Shown here piece after piece: positions 43,628 to 52,079 of a stretch of DNA of 64,000 nt. The notes beneath the pieces are model-generated. The model worked only from the letters and a program-made list of their open reading frames with translations. It was not told the DNA's origin and ran no database searches. The stretch is from Novosphingobium arvoryzae (GTDB lineage Bacteria; Pseudomonadota; Alphaproteobacteria; Sphingomonadales; Sphingomonadaceae), in assembly GCF_014652615.1 (NCBI RefSeq), contig NZ_BMZD01000006.1:124001-188000 (forward strand), written 5' to 3'. Positions within the stretch are counted from its first letter, which is position 1, and each line of letters begins with the position of its first letter. The translations under genes were made by a program, and so were the position numbers.

Positions 43628-44395
43628 TCAGCCGTAGCGGCCCGTGATGTAATCCTTGGTGCGCTCTTCGCGCGGATTGGTGAAGATGTCCTCGGTCACG
43701 CCGTATTCGACGACCGTGCCGAGGTGGAAGAACGCGGTGCGCTGTGACACGCGCGCAGCCTGCTGCATCGAGTGGGTGACGATCACGATCGCGTAGCGTT
43801 CCTTCAGATCGTCGATCAGCTCCTCGATCCGGGCGGTGGCGATGGGGTCCAGCGCAGAGCACGGCTCGTCCATCAGGATCACTTCGGGGCTGACCGCGAT
43901 GGCGCGGGCAATGCACAGGCGCTGCTGCTGGCCACCGGACAGGGCAGTACCGGATTCGGCCAGCCGGTCCTTGACCTCGTCCCACAGGCCGGCGCGGCGC
44001 AGCGACTTTTCGACAATCGCGTCCATGTCGGCCTTGTTGCCGGCCAACCCGTGAATGCGCGGGCCATAGGCCACGTTTTCATAGATCGACTTGGGGAACG
44101 GGTTGGGCTTTTGAAACACCATGCCCACCCGCGCGCGCAGTTCGACCACGTCCATGCCGCTGGCGTAGATGTCCTGCCCGTCCAGCGCGATCTGGCCTTC
44201 CACGCGGCATCCCGCGATGGTGTCGTTCATCCGGTTGAGCGTGCGCAGAAACGTCGACTTGCCGCAGCCCGACGGGCCGATGAACGCCGTCACCACGCCG
44301 GTCGAGATGTCGATCGAGACATCGTTGATGGCCTGCTTCGCGCCGTAGAACACGTTCACGTTGCGGGCCGCGATCTTGAGTTTCTGTTCTGTCAT
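43628..44395 (-). CDS. pstB: Phosphate ABC transporter ATPase PstB
   Basis: ATP-binding subunit of the high-affinity phosphate importer, 255 residues. Walker [10 protein letters not shown], signature [14 protein letters not shown], Walker [13 protein letters not shown] and the switch histidine in IVTHSMQQA are all present. Ends KDYITGRYG as PstB proteins do. Start lies 4 bp after the pstA stop. Confidence 0.97.
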   Translation of the reverse strand: MTEQKLKIAARNVNVFYGAKQAINDVSIDISTGVVTAFIGPSGCGKSTFLRTLNRMNDTIAGCRVEGQIALDGQDIYASGMDVVELRARVGMVFQKPNPFPKSIYENVAYGPRIHGLAGNKADMDAIVEKSLRRAGLWDEVKDRLAESGTALSGGQQQRLCIARAIAVSPEVILMDEPCSALDPIATARIEELIDDLKERYAIVIVTHSMQQAARVSQRTAFFHLGTVVEYGVTEDIFTNPREERTKDYITGRYG

Positions 44396-44399
44396 GGGG

Positions 44400-45290
44400 T
44401 TACCAACGGGTCTCGAACTTGTTGCGCAGATAGATGGCCAGGCCGTTCATCGCCATCAGCAGCACCAGCAGCACGATGATCGCGGCGGAGGTGTTCTGGA
44501 CAAAGGCCTGGTCGATTTCGTCCGACCACAGGAAGATCTGCATCGGCATGACGCTGGCCGGATCGGTGATCCCGCCCGGCGGGGTGGCGACAAAGGCGCG
44601 CATCCCGATCATCAGCAGCGGCGCGGTTTCACCCAGCGCGCGGGCCATGCCGATGATGGTCCCGGTCAGGATTCCGGGCAGCGCCAGCGGCAGGACATGG
44701 TGGAACACCGCCTGCACCGGGCTGGCGCCGACGGCCAGCGCGGCATCGCGGATCGACGGCGGCACCGCCTTGATCGCGTTGCGCCCGGAAATCACGATCA
44801 CCGGCATCGTCATCAGCGCCAGCGTCATGCCGCCCACCAGCGGCGAGGAGCGCGGCAGGTGCATGACGTTGATGAACACCGCCAGCCCCAGTAGGCCGAA
44901 AATGATCGAAGGCACGGCCGCAAGGTTGTTGATCGATACTTCGACCCATTCCACCCAGCGCCGGCCCTTGGGCGCGAACTCTTCCAGATAGACGGCCGCC
45001 AGCACCCCCAGCGGGAACGACAGCGCCAGCGTGACGCCCATCGTCAGGATCGAGCCCTTTGCCGCCCCCCAGACCCCGGCGACGGTCGCGTCGGTGGAAT
45101 CCGATCCGGTCAGGAACGCCCAGTCGATCCCGCCCAGCCCCTGCCGCAGCATGGTGAACAGCAGGAACGCCAGGAACAGCAGGCTGGTGGCGATGGCGAC
45201 CAGGCCCAGCGCCTTGAACCGGCGCTCTGCCGCATGGCGGCGGGCCAGCCGCCGCTGCATTTCGGGCGCTTGCCAGGACGAATTAATCAT
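44400..45290 (-). CDS. pstA: Phosphate ABC transporter permease PstA
   Basis: Membrane permease subunit, 296 residues, about six helices with the ABC permease coupling-loop region [21 protein letters not shown]. The gene overlaps pstC by 8 bp. Works with PstC, PstB and PstS in phosphate import. Confidence 0.96.
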   Translation of the reverse strand: MINSSWQAPEMQRRLARRHAAERRFKALGLVAIATSLLFLAFLLFTMLRQGLGGIDWAFLTGSDSTDATVAGVWGAAKGSILTMGVTLALSFPLGVLAAVYLEEFAPKGRRWVEWVEVSINNLAAVPSIIFGLLGLAVFINVMHLPRSSPLVGGMTLALMTMPVIVISGRNAIKAVPPSIRDAALAVGASPVQAVFHHVLPLALPGILTGTIIGMARALGETAPLLMIGMRAFVATPPGGITDPASVMPMQIFLWSDEIDQAFVQNTSAAIIVLLVLLMAMNGLAIYLRNKFETRW

Positions 45291-46656
45291 ACGCTTCCCG
45301 ATACTTCTTCACGACGCGCAGGGCGACGATGTTGAGCGCCAGGGTAACCACGAACAGCACCAGACCCAGCGCGAAAGCCGACAGGGTCTTGGGACTGTCG
45401 AATTCCTGGTCGCCGGTCAGCAACTGGACGATCTGGAACGTCACCGTGGTCATGCTGTCAAACGGATTGGCCGACAGGCGCGCGGCGGCACCGGCGGCCA
45501 TCACGACGATCATGGTTTCCCCGATCGCCCGGCTGACCGCCAGCATCACGCCCGCAACGATGCCGGGCAGCGCGGCCGGCAGCAGCACGCGCTTGATCGT
45601 TTCGGACTTGGTCGCGCCCATCGCCAGGCTGCCATCGCGCATCGCCTGCGGCACGGCCGCGATGCTGTCATCCGCCATCGAGGACACGAACGGGATGATC
45701 ATCACCCCCATCACCACGCCCGCGGCCAGCGCGCTTTCGGTCGACGGGTTTTCGGCCCCCATCGCGGCGGCGAAATCGCGGACCAGCGGAGCGACCGTCA
45801 GCGCGGCGAAATAACCGTACACCACGGTCGGGATACCCGCCAGGATCTCCAGCGCGGGCTTCAGCCACTTGCGCATGGTCGCCGAGGCATATTGCGTCAG
45901 GAACACCGCGCTCATCAGGCCCAGCGGGATCGCCACGATCATCGCGATGACCGCACCGATGAACAGCGTGCCCCAGAACAGCGGGACCGCGCCGAAATCC
46001 TTGCCCAGTTCCGCATCGAACCCGGTGCGCGGCGCCCAGTGGGTGCCGGTCAGGAAATCGATGGGGGAAACGTGGCGGAAGAACAGGCCGGTTTCATAAA
46101 CCAGCGAAATGACGATGCCCGCTGTCGTCAGGATCGCGATCAGCGATGCGACCAGCAGGGTCATCAGCGTGGCCCGTTCGACGCGGGTCCGCGCCGGGAA
46201 GCCCGCCTTGACCCGCGTATAGCCAAACGCGCCGCCCGCAAACGCCGTCAGCGCCGCCAGCGCCGCGCCGATCATGGCAAAGCGGGTTTCGATGCCGCGC
46301 ACCACTTCGGCCAGTTGCTGGGCCATCGGGTTGAATGCCGCCGCATCGGGATTGCGGGCCAGCTGGCTGGCTTCGGCCAGGATCGCGTCGCGCTCCATAT
46401 CGAAGGCCGGCAGCTGCGCCGCGGCCGGATCGGCCAGGATCGCGCCGCGAACCAGCCCCGGAGAGATCCCTCCCCAGACAGCCCAGACCAGCACGGCCGG
46501 GACCACGATCCACAGCAGCATGTGCCAGCCATGATAGGACGGGACGGCGGCCAGCGAGCCCCGTCCGGTGTAAAGCGCCTGAGCCTTGGCGCGGGCGGCA
46601 AACCAGCCAGCCACACCAAGGCCCAGAACGACAAGTAGTACAAACTGCGAGATCAC
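45283..46656 (-). CDS. pstC: Phosphate ABC transporter permease PstC
   Basis: Permease subunit, 457 residues, which is longer than E. coli PstC because of an N-terminal extension with two extra hydrophobic segments (LVVLGLGVAGWFA and the MLLWIVVPAVLVWAVWG stretch) and a soluble loop of about 100 residues before the core. The core has the coupling loop RDGSLAMGATKSETIKRVLLPAALPG. This long form is common in alphaproteobacteria. Starts 34 bp after the pstS stop. Confidence 0.95.
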   Translation of the reverse strand: MISQFVLLVVLGLGVAGWFAARAKAQALYTGRGSLAAVPSYHGWHMLLWIVVPAVLVWAVWGGISPGLVRGAILADPAAAQLPAFDMERDAILAEASQLARNPDAAAFNPMAQQLAEVVRGIETRFAMIGAALAALTAFAGGAFGYTRVKAGFPARTRVERATLMTLLVASLIAILTTAGIVISLVYETGLFFRHVSPIDFLTGTHWAPRTGFDAELGKDFGAVPLFWGTLFIGAVIAMIVAIPLGLMSAVFLTQYASATMRKWLKPALEILAGIPTVVYGYFAALTVAPLVRDFAAAMGAENPSTESALAAGVVMGVMIIPFVSSMADDSIAAVPQAMRDGSLAMGATKSETIKRVLLPAALPGIVAGVMLAVSRAIGETMIVVMAAGAAARLSANPFDSMTTVTFQIVQLLTGDQEFDSPKTLSAFALGLVLFVVTLALNIVALRVVKKYREAYD

Positions 46657-46690
46657 GCGGCGGCCTTTCGCCAGAGAGTGCTGGCAGGGC

Positions 46691-47734
46691 TTACTTCAGA
46701 ACCGACGGGTCCATCAACGTGAGCTTCGCGGCGACGTCCGCATTCTTGGTGCGCACGTCTTCCGGCGCGATCACCATGCCCTTCGCCTTCAGCACGCCAT
46801 CGGGACCCCACGACTTGGCCCACTCGGCCACGTATTCCTTCAGGCCCTTGATCGCTTTGAGGTGCCCGGCCTTGACGTAGATGTAGAGCGGGCGGGCGCC
46901 CGGGTAGCTGAAATCGACGATCGATTCATAGGTGGGCATCACGCCCGACATCGGGATGCCCTTCAGCTTCGTGGTGTTTTCTTCCAGGTAGGAGAACCCG
47001 AACACGCCGATCGCCTTGGGGTTTTCGGCAATCTTCTGGACGATCAGGTTATCGTTCTCACCCTGGACGACATAGGCACCGTCTTCACGCACGCCGGTGC
47101 AGACCTTCTTGTGCGCATCCTTGTCGGTGTCCTTCAGCGCCTTCATCGCCGGGTCGCTTTCGCAGCCCTTGGTCAGGATCAGTTCGGCCAGCGCGTCACG
47201 CGTGCCAGAGGTCGACGGCGGGCCATAGACCATGATCGGAATAGCGGGCAGCGCCGGGTTCACATCGGCCCAGGTCTTGGCGGTGTTGGGCTTGCCGAAC
47301 GGGTTGGCGGCCAGCGCCTTGTACACATCGACCGGAGTCAGCTTCATGTCGGGGCCGTTGGTGCCTTCGGCGAAGGCGATCCCGTCAAGCCCGACCTGGA
47401 TTTCGATGATGTCCTTCACGCCGTTCTTGGCGCAATCCTCGTACTCGGACTTCTTCATCCGGCGCGAGGCGTTTTCGATATCGGGGTGCTGCGCGCCAAG
47501 GCCGGCGCAGAACAGCTTCATCCCCGCACCGGTACCGGTCGATTCGACCACGGGCGACTTGATCCCGGCCGACTTGGCCGCGTTTTCCGCCACGGCGGTG
47601 GCAAACGGATAGAGGGTGGAGGAACCCACCACGCGGACAAAGTCCCGCGCGCCGGACGAGGATTCGCCGGAACCGCAGGCGGCCAGCGCCAGCGAGGAAA
47701 GGGTCAGGACGGCAACGGTACGAATCGAGCGCAT
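46691..47734 (-). CDS. pstS: Phosphate-binding lipoprotein PstS
   Basis: Substrate-binding component of the phosphate importer, 347 residues. Lipobox LAAC (Cys about 20) suggests membrane tethering. The phosphate-loop signature VVGSSTLYPF opens the mature protein, and a second loop GPPSTSGTRDAL is typical. ATG 47734 with AGAGG upstream is chosen; the longer frame would run across the PHO box. Confidence 0.96.
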   Translation of the reverse strand: MRSIRTVAVLTLSSLALAACGSGESSSGARDFVRVVGSSTLYPFATAVAENAAKSAGIKSPVVESTGTGAGMKLFCAGLGAQHPDIENASRRMKKSEYEDCAKNGVKDIIEIQVGLDGIAFAEGTNGPDMKLTPVDVYKALAANPFGKPNTAKTWADVNPALPAIPIMVYGPPSTSGTRDALAELILTKGCESDPAMKALKDTDKDAHKKVCTGVREDGAYVVQGENDNLIVQKIAENPKAIGVFGFSYLEENTTKLKGIPMSGVMPTYESIVDFSYPGARPLYIYVKAGHLKAIKGLKEYVAEWAKSWGPDGVLKAKGMVIAPEDVRTKNADVAAKLTLMDPSVLK

Positions 47735-47782
47735 GGCAACCTCTTGGTCTGCATCTGTCGAGAGGCCGGATATGAAGGTTGC

Positions 47783-47800
47783 ATGACAGTTTAATGACAA
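47783..47800 (-). promoter_or_regulatory. PHO box (PhoB site) for pstS
   Basis: Minus-strand TTGTCATTAAACTGTCAT closely matches the PHO box of two CTGTCAT repeats 11 bp apart. A -10-like TATCCG (47772-47767) lies 10 bp downstream, the spacing expected when the box replaces the -35 element. A third partial repeat TGTGACGAC lies just upstream. The pstS ATG is 48 bp past the box. Confidence 0.88.
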
Positions 47801-47831
47801 GTCGTCACAGCGCCGGAAAATCGGGCGATGA

Positions 47832-48842
47832 TCAGGGCATCAGCGGCAGAATCAGCGATGCGACAGTGCCTTCGCCGGGGCGACTGGCAATATCGAATCG
47901 GCCCCGGTGGCGCTCAACGATGTGCTTGACGATCGCCAGCCCCAGCCCGGTTCCCCCTGCCGCGCGGCTGCGGCTGGCATCGGCGCGATAGAACCGCTCG
48001 GTCAGGCGCGGCAGGTGTTCCGGGGCAATCCCTTCACCCTCGTCCCGCACGCTCAGCGAAACCCGGCCCGATGGCGTAACCTCGATCGTCACCGCCACTT
48101 CGCCATCCGGCTTGCCATACTTGATCGCGTTGTCGATCAGGTTGCGCAGCACTTGTGCCAGTTGCCCGCGATCCCCGGCGACTTGCGCCGCTTCGGTGTT
48201 GGCGGTGACCGACACATTCGCCCGCTCGCCGACCTCGCCCGCACATTCGCGGGCCAGCGCAACCAGTTCGACCGGCGCGGTCGGCGCGTCGTGCTTGACC
48301 GCCTCGATCCGGGAAAGCGACATCAGGTCCTCGATCAGGGCCTGCATCCGCCGCGCTTCGTGGCGAATGATGCCCAGGAACCGCTTGCGGGTCGCCTCGT
48401 CCGCCCCGGCCTTGGGGTCATCCAGCGTTTCGACATAGCCCAGGATCGCGGCCAGCGGCGTGCGCAGCTCATGGCTGGCGTTGGCGACGAAATCGGCGTG
48501 GGCGCGGGCCACGCTGACCCGCACCGACAGGTCTTCCAGCACCAGCAACCGCGCGCCGTCCTCCAGCACATGACAGGCCACGTTCCAGCGGCTGCCCCGC
48601 ACCGAGAGCCCGTCCACCGTCACGTTGCCGCCGCCAGGCTGGGCGATCAGCGCCACGACCTTGGGATCGCGGATCGCGATCCGGGGGTCCTGCCCCACGA
48701 TATGCGCACCCAGCACATCGCGCGCGGCGGCATTGGCAAAGCGCACCTGGCCACCGGAAATCAGCAGCGCGGGAGTGGCGACATAATCGAGCAGGCGGGG
48801 GTCGGTTGGCTTCATGAATTGCAGCTTATGGCGCTTCTCCAT
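47832..48842 (-). CDS. phoR: Phosphate regulon sensor histidine kinase PhoR, apparently soluble
   Basis: Histidine kinase, 336 residues. A PAS-like N-terminal domain (about 15-105) leads into the H box ASHELRTPL with phosphorylated His124, then N box RNLIDNAIKYG and G boxes DEGEGI and GTGLGLAIV. Unlike E. coli PhoR there is no hydrophobic membrane anchor, and only 66 bp separate the start from the divergent dehydrogenase gene. An alternative start lies at 48815. It is upstream of the PHO box, so it is not under the pstS promoter. Confidence 0.92.
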   Translation of the reverse strand: MEKRHKLQFMKPTDPRLLDYVATPALLISGGQVRFANAAARDVLGAHIVGQDPRIAIRDPKVVALIAQPGGGNVTVDGLSVRGSRWNVACHVLEDGARLLVLEDLSVRVSVARAHADFVANASHELRTPLAAILGYVETLDDPKAGADEATRKRFLGIIRHEARRMQALIEDLMSLSRIEAVKHDAPTAPVELVALARECAGEVGERANVSVTANTEAAQVAGDRGQLAQVLRNLIDNAIKYGKPDGEVAVTIEVTPSGRVSLSVRDEGEGIAPEHLPRLTERFYRADASRSRAAGGTGLGLAIVKHIVERHRGRFDIASRPGEGTVASLILPLMP

Positions 48843-48908
48843 GAAAGAAAATGGTCAGGCGCAGATAACAGGTTGGCAAGCGCCGCATGGCTTGATCAAA
48901 TGGCGGAC

Positions 48909-50036
48909 ATGGACACCGCCCTTTCACCTGAGCTCAGCGCCTTTCGCGACGAAGTGCGCAGCTTCATCGCCGCCAATCTGCCGGACGATCTGCGCCGCGC
49001 CGCGCGCCGCACCCCGTCGGTATTCCACGATCCGGATGTATCGCTGCCGTGGCAGCGCATCCTGAACGCGCGCGGATGGGCGGCGCCGGACTGGCCGGTG
49101 GAGTTCGGCGGGCCGGGCTGGGACGCGGTCCAGCGCTATATCTTCATTTCCGAATGCGTTGCCGCCGATGCCCCGCATCTGGCGCCGATGGGACTGAAGA
49201 TGGTCGCCCCGGTGCTGATGCATTACGGCACGCCGCAGCAGCAGGCCTATTATCTGCCGCGCATCCTGTCGGGCGAGGATTACTGGTGCCAGGGCTTTTC
49301 GGAACCGGGTTCAGGCTCGGACCTTGCCTCGCTGCGGCTGCGGGCGGACCGGGATGGCAGCGATTACGTGCTGAACGGGTCGAAGATCTGGACCACCCAC
49401 GCCCATTTCGCCAACCGGATGTTCTGCCTGGTCCGCACCTCGGCAGAGGGCAAGCCGCAAGCCGGGATCAGCTTCCTGCTGATCGACATGGACACCCCCG
49501 GCATCCGCATCAGCCCGATCCACACGCTGGCGGGCGATCATGAATTGAACCAGGTGTTCTTCGACGATGTCCGCGTGCCGCAGGCCAACCGGCTGGGGGC
49601 AGAGAACGATGGCTGGTCGGTGGCCAAGCATCTCCTCGCGTTCGAGCGTGGCGGGGTTTACGCCCCGGCGCTGGTCGCGCGGCTGCGCGAGGTTGAGCGG
49701 GCCTGCCCGGAAGATCCGGTGCTGCGCCAGAAGATCGCACGGCAGGCCGTGTCGCTGGAAGCCCTGCAGGCGATCGAGCTGAAGGCCCTGCGCAAGGAGG
49801 GGCCGACCGCGATGTATCCCTCGATCCTGAAAGTGCTGGGGACCGAAGCATCGCAGGCCATCGACGTGCTGGCCTGCGACATCCTGGGCACCCCCGGTTG
49901 GCGCGCGCGCGAGGCGGATCTGCCAGACGACATCGCGGTGACCGTGCCGCGCTATCTCAACAACCGCGCGGCCTCGATCTACGCCGGATCGAACGAGATC
50001 CAGCGCGATATCATCGCCAAGATGATGCTCGGTTAA
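48909..50036 (+). CDS. Acyl-CoA dehydrogenase family protein, catalytic-type subunit
   Basis: Flavoprotein of 375 residues that would form a 2,3-double bond in an acyl-CoA. The FAD/substrate segments CQGFSEPGSGSDLASL and SKIWTTHAHFA are intact. The usual catalytic glutamate of the YEG motif is alanine here (IYAGSNEIQR), but a glutamate is present in the helix-G position (LAFERGG), as in isovaleryl-CoA and steroid side-chain dehydrogenases. An ATG at 48900 is an alternative start. Convergent with a second, shorter dehydrogenase gene. Confidence 0.88.
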   Translation: MDTALSPELSAFRDEVRSFIAANLPDDLRRAARRTPSVFHDPDVSLPWQRILNARGWAAPDWPVEFGGPGWDAVQRYIFISECVAADAPHLAPMGLKMVAPVLMHYGTPQQQAYYLPRILSGEDYWCQGFSEPGSGSDLASLRLRADRDGSDYVLNGSKIWTTHAHFANRMFCLVRTSAEGKPQAGISFLLIDMDTPGIRISPIHTLAGDHELNQVFFDDVRVPQANRLGAENDGWSVAKHLLAFERGGVYAPALVARLREVERACPEDPVLRQKIARQAVSLEALQAIELKALRKEGPTAMYPSILKVLGTEASQAIDVLACDILGTPGWRAREADLPDDIAVTVPRYLNNRAASIYAGSNEIQRDIIAKMMLG

Positions 50037-50045
50037 GCGATCGGC

Positions 50046-51035
50046 TTAAAGCGCCGCGAAGTGCCGCCGCGCGGGGCCAAGCTCTGCGCCGATGGCAAGG
50101 CCGCGCTTGTAGAACCGGCCCAGCGTCAACTCGCCCGTCAGGCCCATCGCGCCGTGCATCTGCACCGCGCCTTCGCCCACCGCGCGGACCGCATCGATCA
50201 CTTCAATCGCGGCGGCGCTGACCGCATGGCGGCGCGTGGTGGGATCGGCGGTTTCCGCTTGCACCGCCACTTCGGTGAGAGCAGCGGCTTTCAGCACGGT
50301 CATCTGCATGTCGGCCACGCGGTGGCGCAGCACCTGGAAGCGGGCGATGGGCTGGCCGAACTGCTGGCGCTGACCGAGGAAGGCAACCGTATCGTCCAGC
50401 ATTCGCCGCATCAGGCCGCACGCTTCCGCACAGCGCCCCGCGATCAGTGCATCGCGCGCCAGCGCGGCCAGTGCGGCGGCGGCATTGCCCCCGGCGATCA
50501 TCTCGGCCGGCGGAGCGGCAAAGGCGATGTCACCGCGCGCCGTTCCGTCCAGCATGGGGCGCGGCGTGGTTGCGGCTTCCGCGCTGCCAAGGCGAACGAG
50601 CTGCACGGCGGAATCGTCCAGCACCAGCGCCCAATCCGCCGCGCCCGCACCGGCCACCAGTTCGGCGATGCCGGTCAAGGGGTTAGCACTAAACCCGGCA
50701 TGGGCCGCCACATCGACCAGAGCAATCCGCTGCTGTCCCAGCGCCAGCGCGGGCAATGCGGCATGATCGGGCGCGGCACGGGCAAGCAGCTCGGCCGCCA
50801 ATACGTGCGGCAACCAGTCCGCGGCCGCCAGCGTCGGTCCCAGTGCCGCGGCCGCCAGCGCGCGCTCGGTTGCCCCGCCGCCAAATCCGCCCGCGCTCTC
50901 CGGGATGCCGATGCTCATCAACCCCAGATCGCCCGCCAACTGCGTCCAGCCGGGCTGGTTGTGGTCCGCCAGATAGCGTGCGATCCCGTCACGCAGGGTG
51001 GTCTGGTTGTCGTCAAGCGGAAGGTCCAGCGGCAT
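50046..51035 (-). CDS. Acyl-CoA dehydrogenase family protein, possible non-catalytic subunit
   Basis: A 329-residue acyl-CoA dehydrogenase-like protein, shorter than the usual 380. The C-terminal helical domain is recognisable (RQQFGQPIARFQVLRHR, QMHGAMGLTGELTLGRFYKR), but the middle beta domain is reduced, and neither the YEG-type nor the helix-G glutamate is seen (ALARDALIAG at the latter place). Such subunits pair with a catalytic partner in heteromeric enzymes of sterol and terpenoid degradation; the partner could be the product of 48909-50036. Start at 51035 (MPLDLPL). Confidence 0.82.
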   Translation of the reverse strand: MPLDLPLDDNQTTLRDGIARYLADHNQPGWTQLAGDLGLMSIGIPESAGGFGGGATERALAAAALGPTLAAADWLPHVLAAELLARAAPDHAALPALALGQQRIALVDVAAHAGFSANPLTGIAELVAGAGAADWALVLDDSAVQLVRLGSAEAATTPRPMLDGTARGDIAFAAPPAEMIAGGNAAAALAALARDALIAGRCAEACGLMRRMLDDTVAFLGQRQQFGQPIARFQVLRHRVADMQMTVLKAAALTEVAVQAETADPTTRRHAVSAAAIEVIDAVRAVGEGAVQMHGAMGLTGELTLGRFYKRGLAIGAELGPARRHFAAL

Positions 51036-51186
51036 GGCGGCGAAAGAATCCCAACAAGCAATTAAGCGTCCAGCCTGATGGCTTAACTGGGGCCTGTCCA
51101 GTCCGCGCGCGAATCCAATGCCGGAATCGGCGGCGCTGGCCGCGATCGCTCTGGCCAAACCGAGCGCCCTGCGACAGAGAGGGGCC

Positions 51187-52068
51187 GTGAACCTGCGCGA
51201 TTTCATCCTGCTGACGCTGATCTGCCTGATCTGGGCGGCCAGCAACGTGCTGAGCAAGATCGTGGTGGGTGACTGGCAAGTGCCCCCGCTGTTCTTTGCC
51301 GCGATCCGGTTCGCGCTGGTACTGGCGGTCACGCTGCCATGGTTGCGCCCGGTGCCGCGACCGGTCTGGCGGATCGTGCTGATCGGCGTACTGATGGGCG
51401 CGGGCAATTTCGCGCTGCTGTTCATCGGCTTGCAAACGGCATCCCCGTCGGCTGCGGCAGTGGTGATTCAGGCCGGGGTGCCGATCACCACGCTGCTGTC
51501 GATCGTGCTGCTGGGCGAACGCATCCACTGGCGCCGCGCGCTGGGCATCGCGCTGACGCTGGTCGGGGTGCTGGTGGTGGTATGGCGGCCTGGGCTGGCG
51601 TTGTCTGCCGGGTTGGTGTTCGTGCTGGGCGCGGCGTTTTCCGGCTCATTGGGCGCGGTGCTGATGAAGCAGACGGAGGAGATCGCCCCGTTGCGGTTTC
51701 AGGCGTGGGTCGCACTGACGGCCTGCATCCCCCTGACACTGGCTACTACCGCATTCGAAACCGGGCAGTGGAGCGCGGCGATTTCGGCGGGCTGGCCGTT
51801 CCTCGCCGCACTGCTGTTTTCCGCGCTGATCGTCTCGGTGATTGCCCACACCGCCTATTACGCCCTGATCGCGCGGTATGAAGCGAACCTGCTGGCCCCG
51901 CTGACGCTGATTACCCCGCTGGCGACCATCGCGCTGGGGGTGATGATCACGGGCGATCAGCTGGACGAACGGATGATCGCCGGGTCCGCGATTGCGCTGC
52001 TGGGCGTGCTGATCGTGGCCGTCCGCCGCACCGGGGCGCCGATTGCCCAGGCCCAGGAACACGCCTGA
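51187..52068 (+). CDS. DMT superfamily transporter (EamA domains)
   Basis: Inner-membrane drug/metabolite exporter family protein, 293 residues with ten hydrophobic segments in two EamA repeats. GTG 51187 follows AGAGGGG and begins right before the first helix; an ATG at 51118 would add 23 residues without a ribosome site. Substrate unknown. Confidence 0.87.
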   Translation: MNLRDFILLTLICLIWAASNVLSKIVVGDWQVPPLFFAAIRFALVLAVTLPWLRPVPRPVWRIVLIGVLMGAGNFALLFIGLQTASPSAAAVVIQAGVPITTLLSIVLLGERIHWRRALGIALTLVGVLVVVWRPGLALSAGLVFVLGAAFSGSLGAVLMKQTEEIAPLRFQAWVALTACIPLTLATTAFETGQWSAAISAGWPFLAALLFSALIVSVIAHTAYYALIARYEANLLAPLTLITPLATIALGVMITGDQLDERMIAGSAIALLGVLIVAVRRTGAPIAQAQEHA

Positions 52069-52079
52069 GCGCGTGGCAA

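Noticed and set aside
45031-46638. Open frame of about 535 codons antisense to pstC
   Set aside because: Gln/Arg/His/Asp-rich shadow; pstC in the other strand is unmistakable.
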